The translations under genes were made by a program, and so were the position numbers. A stretch of DNA of 64,000 bases from an uncultured Eubacteriales bacterium (lineage in GTDB: Bacteria; Bacillota; Clostridia; Christensenellales; Aristaeellaceae), in the NCBI GenBank assembly GCA_900540045.1, contig UQEF01000002.1, positions 1 to 64,000 on the forward strand, read 5' to 3'. How positions within the stretch are numbered: position 1 is the first letter of the stretch; every line of letters starts with the position of its first letter. The notes beneath the pieces were generated by a model that did no database searches, was not told the DNA's origin, and saw only the letters and a list, made by a program, of their open reading frames with translations. Below are positions 54,379 to 61,950 of the stretch, piece after piece.

Positions 54379-55323
54379 TTACGTTGATTGGTCCTTGCCC
54401 ACGACCTCCCGTGCGATATAAATAGGCCGTTTTTTGGTTTCCAGATAGGTTTTGCTCAAATACTGGCCCAGAATGCCCACGCAGAACAGCTGAATGCCTC
54501 CCAGCAGCAAAATGATGCAGATGGTAGCCGGAAAACCCGCCACGGGATCGCCCCAGATAAGGGTTTTGAAGAAAAAGAATAAAATCAGGATAAAGGCGAC
54601 CACGCAGAACAGCACGCCCACCACCGAGGCGATGGCCAGCGGGAAGGTGGAAAAGCCGATGATGCCGTCGATGGAATACAAAAGCAGTTTCCAGAAGGAC
54701 CATTTCGTCTCGCCCGCCACGCGGGCGACATTTTCATATTCCAGCCATTTGGTGCGGTAGCCCACCCAGCTGAAAATGCCCTTTGAAAAGCGGCTAACCT
54801 CCCGAAGGCTCAGAATGCTTTCGACCATCTGACGGGTCATCATCCGAAAGTCGCGGGCGCCGTCCACGATTTCCGTCTTGGAAATGCGGTTGATCAGCCG
54901 GTAGAACATCCTGGCAAAGAAGCTGCGCACCTTCGGCTCCCCCGCGCGGGTCACGCGGCGGGTGGCCACGCAGTCATATCCCTCCTGACGGATGCCCTGC
55001 AGCATCTGCGGAAGAAGCGAGGGAGGGTCCTGCAAATCCACGTCCATGATGACCACATACTCTCCCACCGATGCCTCCATACCCGCATACATGGCGCTCT
55101 CCTTGCCGAAGTTGCGCGAAAAGGAAATATATTTCACCCGCGGATCCTGCTCGCGCAGGCGCTTGAGCTCATCCAGCGTTCCGTCGGTGCTGCCGTCGTC
55201 CACGAACCAGAATTCAAACGCCACATCCATCCCAACCGTTTCCTTCAAAACTGCGCTGTAAAACAGAGGGATGGCTTCCTGCTCGTTCAGGCACGGCACC
55301 ACGATGCTCAAGGTTTCCATCAT
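54379..55323 (-). CDS. Family 2 glycosyltransferase with two C-terminal helices (GtrB type)
   Basis: A 314-residue enzyme. The GT-A part has IVVPCLNEQEAIPLFY, FWFVDDGSTDGTLDE and YVVIMDVDLQDPPSLL; two helices lie near 230-255 and 262-290. The DPM/GtrB layout predicts sugar transfer to polyprenyl phosphate at the membrane. The gene follows the small secreted-protein gene by 11 nt and probably shares its promoter. A GtrA-like gene lies 3 kb away on the other strand. Confidence 0.92.
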   Translation of the reverse strand: MMETLSIVVPCLNEQEAIPLFYSAVLKETVGMDVAFEFWFVDDGSTDGTLDELKRLREQDPRVKYISFSRNFGKESAMYAGMEASVGEYVVIMDVDLQDPPSLLPQMLQGIRQEGYDCVATRRVTRAGEPKVRSFFARMFYRLINRISKTEIVDGARDFRMMTRQMVESILSLREVSRFSKGIFSWVGYRTKWLEYENVARVAGETKWSFWKLLLYSIDGIIGFSTFPLAIASVVGVLFCVVAFILILFFFFKTLIWGDPVAGFPATICIILLLGGIQLFCVGILGQYLSKTYLETKKRPIYIAREVVGKDQST

Positions 55324-55334
55324 CCCGGCTCCCT

Positions 55335-55967
55335 TCAGTCTTCCTGCGTATTCTCGTTAGGCGGAAAAGACAGGCTGGCAACAAACGCTTCAAGGTCAGC
55401 CCGGTCGCTCGCCAGCTCTGCCGCCGCCTGCTCGTCATAGAGATAAGCGGTATCTGCCGGAAGGAGCGTCCATACCTCGATCAGATCCGGACCATTGTAA
55501 AACGCGGCGCATTGCGCTTCCAAAAGCGTCATATTCTCCTCCCCCACGGCGATATCCGTCCGGATGGTGAGGGCATCATATCCGAAAGCCGTATCCACAT
55601 CCGCGCAGGAAGCGCTGCCGTTGATATAGCTCACATCCTGCGCAATGCGTCCGGCGGCCTCCGGCCACAGCGCCAGCAACTCCTCCGCAGCGCCCGGTCC
55701 CGCGCCCGTCGTACAGCTGATACTGGCCAAAGCGCGGCCATAACGCATGCGCGCAATATATACGTCGCTCTGGCCATTGCTATCCAGCATCAGCGCATAC
55801 ATTTTCTCCAGCCCCTGGGGCACCTGAAAGCCGGTTGCCTCCGTAATATAAAGGAATTCCGATCCCTCCGGCATCTGGCAGGTGGCGAAGGTCTCCTCCT
55901 GCGCAAAGGCGGGAAATGCTGCCAGCAAGGCGCACAGCACGAGCAAAACCGCTTTCGACAAGCGCAT
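55335..55967 (-). CDS. Secreted hypothetical protein
   Basis: A 210-residue exported protein with a signal peptide at about 1-22 (MRLSKAVLLVLCALLAAFPA, then FAQEE). The mature part is acidic and has two Cys pairs far apart; no known domain is recognised. The ATG at 55967 has AGGAGG 7 nt upstream, and a good promoter lies further up. It precedes a GT2 gene, so an envelope role is possible but unsupported. Confidence 0.75.
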   Translation of the reverse strand: MRLSKAVLLVLCALLAAFPAFAQEETFATCQMPEGSEFLYITEATGFQVPQGLEKMYALMLDSNGQSDVYIARMRYGRALASISCTTGAGPGAAEELLALWPEAAGRIAQDVSYINGSASCADVDTAFGYDALTIRTDIAVGEENMTLLEAQCAAFYNGPDLIEVWTLLPADTAYLYDEQAAAELASDRADLEAFVASLSFPPNENTQED

Positions 55968-55992
55968 GCTTCGGCCTCCTCTCTTTTGAACC

Positions 55993-56021
55993 ATTGTAAC
56001 ATGCCGGGCCTCTTTTCGCAA
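55993..56021 (-). promoter_or_regulatory. Sigma-A type promoter for the secreted protein and GT2
   Basis: Minus strand TTGCGA (56016-56021), 17 nt, TACAAT (55993-55998). Confidence 0.6.
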
Positions 56022-56027
56022 TCCGCC

Positions 56028-56056
56028 TTGTCAGCGGGGCAGGCTTTTGGTATACT
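56028..56056 (+). promoter_or_regulatory. Sigma-A type promoter for the metallophosphoesterase
   Basis: TTGTCA (56028-56033), 17 nt, TATACT (56051-56056), back-to-back with the minus-strand promoter. Confidence 0.65.
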
Positions 56057-56086
56057 GCGCACAGAACCTTCAAGGAGGCATGCCCC

Positions 56087-56833
56087 ATGCGAATTGCCCT
56101 GGTCGCGGACCTGCACGGAAACCGTCCTGCCACTTTGGCCCTGGAGCGGGACCTTGCCCGGATGCAACCCGACCGGGTGCTGTGTCTGGGCGATATTGTA
56201 GGAAAAGGTCCCAGCAACGATTTTACCTTTGACTGGGCCATGCAGCACTGCGAAATTGTGCTGGGCGGCAACTGGGATTTCGGCGTCGGCAAAAAACAGT
56301 TTTCACCTGACCAATATTATTGGAATCAGCTGGGGACCTCTCGCATGGAGCGGCTGTGCCGGCTTCCTTTGGAGTATGAGCTGGTCTTGAGCGGCCGGCG
56401 CATCCGTCTGTTTCATGGCCGTCCCCTGATGGAAAAGCTGATTCCCGTACAGGACGACATCAGTTTGATCGAGCCGTTCTTTCTGGACGGCCAGGGGGGA
56501 CGCTACGATGTCGTGGGCTATGCCGACGCACATCGTCAGGGCCTGCGGACCGTTACGCCCGGCGTGTTTTTCAACACCGGCAGCGTGGGCAATGCCATGG
56601 GCGTGCCCAAATGCTGCTATGCGCTGCTGGAAGGAGAGGAAGGTACACAGTCGGCCTCCTTTGAAATCCGCTTTCGCCAGCTGGACTACGACCGGGAACA
56701 GGCCGTGCGCGACGCGCTGGCCGCGCCGCAGATTCCGCTCATCAGCGCCTATATTCATGAACTGAAAACCGGGATCTATTCCCGGCATCCCGTTGCCGGC
56801 AACGCGCCATCCGCTCCCAATCCGGCCAAATGA
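56087..56833 (+). CDS. YfcE-like metallophosphoesterase
   Basis: A 248-residue calcineurin-like phosphoesterase. Metal-site motifs are ALVADLHGN, VLCLGDIVGKG, GGNWD (the family's GNHD with Trp), LFHGRP and YADAHRQ, then NTGSVGNAMG. It likely hydrolyses phosphodiesters or phosphoproteins; the substrate is unknown. AAGGAGG lies upstream of the ATG. A weak terminator separates it from whiA. Confidence 0.88.
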   Translation: MRIALVADLHGNRPATLALERDLARMQPDRVLCLGDIVGKGPSNDFTFDWAMQHCEIVLGGNWDFGVGKKQFSPDQYYWNQLGTSRMERLCRLPLEYELVLSGRRIRLFHGRPLMEKLIPVQDDISLIEPFFLDGQGGRYDVVGYADAHRQGLRTVTPGVFFNTGSVGNAMGVPKCCYALLEGEEGTQSASFEIRFRQLDYDREQAVRDALAAPQIPLISAYIHELKTGIYSRHPVAGNAPSAPNPAK

Positions 56834-56848
56834 AAAAAAACATCCGGC

Positions 56849-56886
56849 GCCTGATGAGAAAATTTACAGGATGACAGGCTTTTTTT
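56849..56886 (+). terminator. Weak terminator-like stem with T run
   Basis: GCCTG and CAGGC enclose a 21-nt loop and are followed by seven T. The stem is short, so some read-through into whiA is likely. Confidence 0.4.
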
Positions 56887-56907
56887 GCTTTGCAAGTCCT
56901 CAAATCA

Positions 56908-56936
56908 TTGACGGAAAGCCATATGGCAGGTACAAT
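56908..56936 (+). promoter_or_regulatory. Sigma-A type promoter for whiA-crh
   Basis: TTGACG (56908-56913), 17 nt, TACAAT (56931-56936). Confidence 0.7.
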
Positions 56937-56998
56937 AGGCATAGGCAAAAGCCGGTGCGTTTCCATAAGCAAAGAGCCGCCGTGGCAAGGAGGGCGAC

Positions 56999-57964
56999 AT
57001 GTCGTTTTCGTCCGACGTAAAAAAGGAGCTTTCAAACGTAAAGCCCGAAAAAAGCTGCTGCGCCCGAAGCGAGCTGGGCGGCCTGTACGCATCCATGGCC
57101 AGCCTGAATCTGCTGGGACGCGGACAGGTAAACGTGCAGTTTTCCTCCGAAAGCCTGACGGTATGCCGCAGAGCTTACACGCTGCTTTCGCAGGCTCTAC
57201 ACATCGCCGCGCAGATTCATTATGTTTCCAGCGCGCGCTTCGGCGGCAAGCGCAAATGCGTGCTCACGCTGGGCCCCATTCAATCCCCCGTGCTGCTGTG
57301 TGCCCTGGGCATGATGGAAAAAAACGAAGACGGCACCTATTCTCTCAAAGCAACCACGCCCAGGTTGCCTCTCACCCGCGGCTGTTGCATGCGCGCGTTT
57401 TTGCGCGGCATGCTTCTGGGCGGAGGCACCATGACCAATCCGGAACAGGGCTATCATCTGGAAATTGCCTTCCGGGATGAAGAATCGCGCGTGATGCTGG
57501 CCAAATGCATGCAGCGTCTGGGTCTGCCCATTCGCATCAGCGCGCGCCGTGAGCATTCTTATCTGTATCTGAAGCAGTCCGACCAGATCGTTACCCTGCT
57601 CACAGCCCTGGGCGCGCATACCAGCGTAATGCATATCGAGGACCTGCGCATACGGCGGCAGGTGCTGGAAACGGTTAATCGCGCAATGAATTGTGACAGC
57701 GCGAATCTTCAAAAGCAGATGGACGCTAGCCGCCAGCAGCTTGAAGTCATTCGGCAGCTGATCCAAGAGGACCGGCTTTCCGCCCTTCCGCCCTCTCTGC
57801 AACAGATCGCTCTGGCGCGGCTCAACGCGCCGGATGCCACGCTGGAACAGCTGGGTCAATCGCTGGACCCGCCCCTTGGAAAAAGCGGCGTTAACCATCG
57901 GATCAGGCGGCTGATGTCTTACTTTGACGATACTCATCTTTCAGGAGGGATCCCCCATGATTAA
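56999..57964 (+). CDS. whiA: DNA-binding protein WhiA
   Basis: A 321-residue WhiA. The N-terminal half is the LAGLIDADG-type fold (FSSDVKKELSNVKPEKSCC, RAFLRGMLLGGGTMTNPEQ, YHLEIAF), and the C-terminal helix-turn-helix reads LNAPDATLEQLGQSLDPPLG with KSGVNHRIRRL. WhiA influences cell division and chromosome segregation in Bacillus and sporulation in Streptomyces. AAGGAGG precedes the ATG. It overlaps the Crh-like gene by 8 nt. Confidence 0.96.
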   Translation: MSFSSDVKKELSNVKPEKSCCARSELGGLYASMASLNLLGRGQVNVQFSSESLTVCRRAYTLLSQALHIAAQIHYVSSARFGGKRKCVLTLGPIQSPVLLCALGMMEKNEDGTYSLKATTPRLPLTRGCCMRAFLRGMLLGGGTMTNPEQGYHLEIAFRDEESRVMLAKCMQRLGLPIRISARREHSYLYLKQSDQIVTLLTALGAHTSVMHIEDLRIRRQVLETVNRAMNCDSANLQKQMDASRQQLEVIRQLIQEDRLSALPPSLQQIALARLNAPDATLEQLGQSLDPPLGKSGVNHRIRRLMSYFDDTHLSGGIPHD

Positions 57965-58208
57965 AACCCAGGTCGATCTGCGCAATCATAATATTATCGG
58001 CCGAGAACGCGCAGCGCTGATTGCCAGTACTTCTTCTCGTTTTCAGTCCACCCTTACCCTGGAGCGCGACGGCATCGTGCTCAACCTCAAAAGCATGATC
58101 GGACTTTTATCCCAGACCATTCCCAAGGACGGGCAGATTTGGGTCGTGGCGGACGGTGTGGATGAAAAGGACGCTACCGAAGCCGTAATGAAGGTTCTGC
58201 AGCTCTGA
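57957..58208 (+). CDS. crh: Crh-like HPr-family protein lacking the active-site histidine
   Basis: An 83-residue HPr-fold protein. Where HPr has GLHARP around His15, this has IIGRER, with Gly at position 15, so PTS phosphotransfer is not possible. Ser46, the HPrK target, is kept in LNLKSMIG. That combination, and the position after whiA, matches Bacillus Crh, a partner of CcpA in catabolite control. GGAGGG lies upstream of the ATG at 57957, which overlaps whiA. No hprK is in the window. Confidence 0.85.
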   Translation: MIKTQVDLRNHNIIGRERAALIASTSSRFQSTLTLERDGIVLNLKSMIGLLSQTIPKDGQIWVVADGVDEKDATEAVMKVLQL

Positions 58209-58601
58209 CAGGTTGAAAACCCATGGGAAGGCTGTGGAAGATTCTCTTTTTTTCTTGCACAATCTCAATTTGCTTTTCCTTACCGGGTTTTCCACACCCT
58301 GTGGAAAGCATGGAAAAACGCGTTTTGAAACGCCTTTTGTCGAAAGGTTTTGCCCCTTGTGGGCAGGAAACACGGCTTTCAAGAGCGAAATGGTATCTTC
58401 ATCCTCTGTCCATTTTGGACAAGGGCAAAAAAACAGTGGAAAGTTTCCGGAAAAGCAGTCTCTTTTCCATGGGTTTTCCAAAGGTTTTTTTGGTATGCTG
58501 CAAGCATGTAAAACCTTTTTCCACGGTTTCCACATCCCCTACTACTACTACTGAAATAAATATGCAACTACAACAACAATGGTTGTCGGAGGTCTCCAAA
58601 A
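58209..58601 (+). other. oriC: Chromosomal replication origin (oriC) with DnaA-box-like motifs and DnaA-trios
   Basis: No gene lies in these 393 nt before dnaN. DnaA-box-like 9-mers: TGTGGAAGA (58233-58241), TTTTCCACA (58288-58296), TGTGGAAAG (58300-58308, facing the previous one), TTTTCCACG (58517-58525) and GTTTCCACA (58526-58534). The last is followed by a GC-rich TCCCC spacer and four TAC triplets (58540-58551), then AT-rich DNA. This box-spacer-trio-AT order is that of the Bacillus subtilis unwinding element. None is the exact TTATCCACA. dnaA is not in or beside this gap. Confidence 0.85.
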
Positions 58602-59717
58602 ATGAAGTTTGAATGTTCCGCACAAGAACTGCTCGCCGGCCTGATCAATGCCACGCGCGCGCTGAGCCCGCGTCCCGCCATGCAAATTCTTGAGGGCGTT
58701 TTGCTCAGCGCCCAGGAGGATGAAGTGGAGTTGATGTGTTCAGACGGGTCTCTGAGCATCAAAAGCCGGGTGAAAGCCAGCGTATCTGATCCCGGACAAG
58801 TGGTATTGCCCGGCCGTCTGCTCACCGAAATCGTGCGCAAGCTGCCGGAAGGAACGGTTCATTTTTCCATGAATGACCGGATGGTGGTTACCATCCGCTG
58901 CTGTCAGAGCCGCTCTACCATCACGGGAATGTCGCCTGCGGATTTTCCGCAGATGAAAGACCTGACCAATACGCACGCGCTGCATTTTCCCCAGAAGCGC
59001 CTTCGCGATATGATTTCGAAGGTTACGTTTGCCATTGCCCTTCAGGAAAGCCGCCAGGCGCTCACCGGCTGTCTGATGGAGGTGACAAGCGACGAGCTGC
59101 GCCTGGTGGGTCTGGACGGGTTCAGGCTTGCGCTTCAGCGCATGCACGATCAATTTGTTCTTCCCGACGGGGTGGACAAAGTGACGGCGATCATTCCCGG
59201 CCGTGTCATGAATGAAATTGCCCATATCATGGAAGACGACGACGGCATGGCCACCTTCCATCTGGACAGCACCCATCTGATGGCCGTGATGGGCGATACC
59301 ACGCTGGTCACCAGTCTGCTGGCCGGGGAATACATCAACTACCGTCAGATTTTGCCCACGTCCTGGCTTACGCGCGTGACCGTGAAACGGCGCGAGCTGC
59401 AGGACGCCATTGAACGTGCCAGCCTGATGGCCAAGGAAGGAAAAAACAATCTCATTCGCATGAAGGCGACGCAGGATAATCTGAAAATCACCTCCATGAG
59501 CGAGCTGGGTGACGTGCTGGAGGATCTGGATGCTCATTTGGAGGGAGAGGACATCGAAATTGCCTTCAACGCCCGCTACATCAGCGACGTGATCAAAAAT
59601 GTGGATGAGGAATGCTGTACCCTGTGCATGAATACCAATGTCAGCCCCTGCGTGATTTCTCCTCTGGAGGGAGACAGCTATCTTTATCTGGTGCTGCCGG
59701 TTCGTGTGTACAATTGA
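58602..59717 (+). CDS. dnaN: DNA polymerase III beta sliding clamp
   Basis: A 371-residue sliding clamp with three repeated domains, beginning MKFECSAQELLAGLINATRA. It contains GFRLALQRM in the middle domain and ends SPLEGDSYLYLVLPVRVYN. It tethers DNA polymerase III to DNA. GGAGG lies 9 nt before the ATG. It directly follows the oriC-like region, the usual place for dnaN, although dnaA is not next to it. Confidence 0.97.
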   Translation: MKFECSAQELLAGLINATRALSPRPAMQILEGVLLSAQEDEVELMCSDGSLSIKSRVKASVSDPGQVVLPGRLLTEIVRKLPEGTVHFSMNDRMVVTIRCCQSRSTITGMSPADFPQMKDLTNTHALHFPQKRLRDMISKVTFAIALQESRQALTGCLMEVTSDELRLVGLDGFRLALQRMHDQFVLPDGVDKVTAIIPGRVMNEIAHIMEDDDGMATFHLDSTHLMAVMGDTTLVTSLLAGEYINYRQILPTSWLTRVTVKRRELQDAIERASLMAKEGKNNLIRMKATQDNLKITSMSELGDVLEDLDAHLEGEDIEIAFNARYISDVIKNVDEECCTLCMNTNVSPCVISPLEGDSYLYLVLPVRVYN

Positions 59718-59754
59718 CAGGGTCCATCAAATATATACATCATATGGTATTTGT

Positions 59755-59786
59755 CCCCGGAGGCCATGCGGCCTCCGGGGATTTTT
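59755..59786 (+). terminator. Rho-independent terminator of dnaN
   Basis: CCCCGGAGGCC and GGCCTCCGGGG form an 11-bp stem with an ATGC loop, followed by ATTTTT. Confidence 0.9.
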
Positions 59787-59858
59787 GCTTTATCCGGCGA
59801 TGAAGCGATCCTCCGCATAGCCACAGGACATGACGCATACAATAATCCGCGAAACCCT

Positions 59859-59887
59859 TTGACATCGCCAGGGAAGTGCGATACAAT
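59859..59887 (+). promoter_or_regulatory. Sigma-A type promoter for murB-rapZ
   Basis: TTGACA (59859-59864), 17 nt, TACAAT (59882-59887). Confidence 0.75.
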
Positions 59888-59920
59888 TTTTCCATCAAGA
59901 CAGAAGGGGAGGTTGGTTGA

Positions 59921-60886
59921 ATGGACGCGTCCTCGCGCGAAAAGCTATTGGAAGCACTGAAGCATTCGATACCCAAAAAGCAGATTTTTGAAAACGCGCC
60001 CATGAGCCGCTATACCACCCTTAGACTGGGAGGACCTGCGGATGTACTGGTGCAGATTGCTTCCGTTGAGCAGCTTTCCTCTGCATATGCAGCCGCCAGA
60101 GATGCCGGTACGGAGGTACGCGTCCTTGGGAATGGCAGCAATCTGCTCATAAGGGATGGCGGTGTAAGGGGTTTGGTTCTCCAGCTGGGAGAGCTCTTTA
60201 GCGAGGTTTCCGACCCCGTTCCCCTGCCCGACGGGCGCGTGGCACTTACGGCACAGGGAGGCGCCACGCTGCAAAAGCTATGCAATGCAGCAGCGGACTA
60301 TGCTCTCAGCGGTTTGGAATTTGCCAGCGGCATTCCCGGCACGGTGGGCGGCGCAGCCTATATGAACGCCGGCGCCTATGGCGGCGAGATGAAGGACGTT
60401 ATCACCCATGTGACCGCTTGCCTTCCGGATGGACGCACCGTCGCCTATTCCAACGAGGAGATGGATTTCGGCTACCGCAAAAGCAAAATCAATCAGCAGC
60501 CTGAGCCCATTGCCATCACATCCGTCACCGTCGCGCTGACGCCCGCGGATGAGGAAACCGTGCGCGCCACGATGCGGGAATTTTCCGCCAGAAGGCGTGA
60601 AAAACAGCCTTTGACGCTGCCCAGCTGCGGCAGCACCTTCAAACGGCCCGAGGGACGGTTTGCCGGAACACTGATTGAGGAATGCGGCCTGAAGGGTTGT
60701 CGCGTGGGCGGGTGCAGCGTATCGACCCTGCATGCGGGATTCTTGGTTAATGATCAGCAGGGAAGCGCCTGCGACTATCTTTCTCTGATCGCCCAGGTGC
60801 AAAAGACCGTGTATGAAAAAACCGGCGTCCGTCTGGAGCCGGAGGTACGCATCTGGGGCGAGGACGTCTGCGCGAAAGAAATATAG
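59921..60886 (+). CDS. murB: UDP-N-acetylenolpyruvoylglucosamine reductase
   Basis: A 321-residue flavoenzyme that reduces UDP-GlcNAc-enolpyruvate to UDP-MurNAc. The FAD-binding domain has GGPADVLVQIAS, LGNGSNLLIRDGGVRG and GIPGTVGGAAYMNAGAYG; the substrate domain has SCGSTFKRPEG and the C-terminal LEPEVRIWGED with the catalytic Glu. The layout fits type II MurB. GGGGAGG precedes the ATG. rapZ starts 22 nt after its stop, so they are cotranscribed. Confidence 0.97.
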   Translation: MDASSREKLLEALKHSIPKKQIFENAPMSRYTTLRLGGPADVLVQIASVEQLSSAYAAARDAGTEVRVLGNGSNLLIRDGGVRGLVLQLGELFSEVSDPVPLPDGRVALTAQGGATLQKLCNAAADYALSGLEFASGIPGTVGGAAYMNAGAYGGEMKDVITHVTACLPDGRTVAYSNEEMDFGYRKSKINQQPEPIAITSVTVALTPADEETVRATMREFSARRREKQPLTLPSCGSTFKRPEGRFAGTLIEECGLKGCRVGGCSVSTLHAGFLVNDQQGSACDYLSLIAQVQKTVYEKTGVRLEPEVRIWGEDVCAKEI

Positions 60887-60908
60887 ATACGAAAGTGAGG
60901 AATCGGGT

Positions 60909-61820
60909 GTGCATTTTCTGATTCTGACAGGAATGAGCGGCGCGGGCAAAACCGTGGCGATTCGCTATCTGGAGGACCTTGGGGCCCTGTGCGTGGACAA
61001 TCTGCCTCCCATGATGCTGGTGCCTTTTATGGAGGCATGCCAAAACGCCCGGCTTCATAACCCCATGATTGCCATAGCCGCAGATGTGCGCAGCGGCGAG
61101 TTTTTCGACGCCAAGGCGGTTACCAAGATGATCGATGAAGCCCGGCTGGTGGGCTTTCACATCGATACGCTGTTTATCGAAGCCAGCGATGAGGTGCTGG
61201 TCAACCGCTACAAGGAAACGCGCCGGGATCACCCCCTCAGCGGCGAAGGGCTGACGTTGCACGAAGCCATCCGTGAGGAGCGCAACCGCCTCATGCCCCT
61301 GCGTGAGACGGCCAATCACCTGATCGATACCTCCAACCTGCGTCCGCGCGCGCTGCAAAAAATGCTCAAGGAGATCGTCCTCAACGCCGGGTCCGAGCCT
61401 CCGCTGCGCGTGGAGGTGCTTAGCTTTGGCTTCAAGCGCGGCATTCCGCGCGAGGGCGATCTGGTCTTTGACGTGCGCTTTTTGCCCAACCCGTTCTATA
61501 TTCCGGAGCTGGGGTCCCATACGGGGCTGGATCAGGATGTGAAGGATTTTGTGCTGGAACATCCCGTCACCAAGGAGTTTCTGGTCAAATGCATGGACAT
61601 GCTCCAGTTTTTGCTGCCCCATTACATCACGGAGGGCAAGCACCGGCTGGTGATCGCCATCGGATGCACAGGAGGGGCACACCGCAGTGTGGCTATTGCG
61701 GAGTACATCAGTGCCAGGCTGGAGGAACTGGGGTATCATACCACGGTCAACCATCGCGATATCGCACTGGAACAGGCGCACTGGGAAACCAAAAGTGAAT
61801 ATCAAAAAGGAGAGCCATGA
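60909..61820 (+). CDS. rapZ: RapZ/YvcJ nucleotide-binding protein
   Basis: A 303-residue P-loop protein. Walker A GMSGAGKT is at residues 8-15, VDNLPPMML and LFIEASDEVLV follow, and the C-terminal domain has DVRFLPNPFYIPELGSHTGLD and IGCTGGAHRSVAIAEYI. RapZ binds UDP-GlcNAc/GlcN6P and regulates amino-sugar supply in E. coli; YvcJ has GTPase activity in Bacillus. The GTG at 60909 has GAGGA 7 nt upstream. Its last codons lie in the terminator stem-loop. Confidence 0.95.
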   Translation: MHFLILTGMSGAGKTVAIRYLEDLGALCVDNLPPMMLVPFMEACQNARLHNPMIAIAADVRSGEFFDAKAVTKMIDEARLVGFHIDTLFIEASDEVLVNRYKETRRDHPLSGEGLTLHEAIREERNRLMPLRETANHLIDTSNLRPRALQKMLKEIVLNAGSEPPLRVEVLSFGFKRGIPREGDLVFDVRFLPNPFYIPELGSHTGLDQDVKDFVLEHPVTKEFLVKCMDMLQFLLPHYITEGKHRLVIAIGCTGGAHRSVAIAEYISARLEELGYHTTVNHRDIALEQAHWETKSEYQKGEP

Positions 61821-61833
61821 TGCTCTCCTTTTT
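61804..61833. terminator. Bidirectional terminator at the end of rapZ
   Basis: AAAAAGGAGAGC (61804-61815) and GCTCTCCTTTTT (61822-61833) enclose a 6-nt loop that contains the start of the rapZ stop codon. It has A/T runs on both sides. Confidence 0.85.
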
Positions 61834-61913
61834 GGCAGGATAGCCGCTTTCTGCACCTGTATGCCTGACTGCGCACACGCAGATCCTTGGAAGACTTGCC
61901 TGCGGAAACTGGC

Positions 61914-61950
61914 GTCTTGTTTCGCAAGACGGACGGTTTTAACACCGTCC
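61914..61950 (-). other. Two tandem hairpins around the MATE gene stop
   Basis: GTCTTG/CAAGAC (61914-61930) and GGACGG/CCGTCC (61931-61950) are adjacent. The MATE stop codon lies in the loop of the second. No T run follows, so they may protect the transcript end rather than terminate. Confidence 0.4.
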
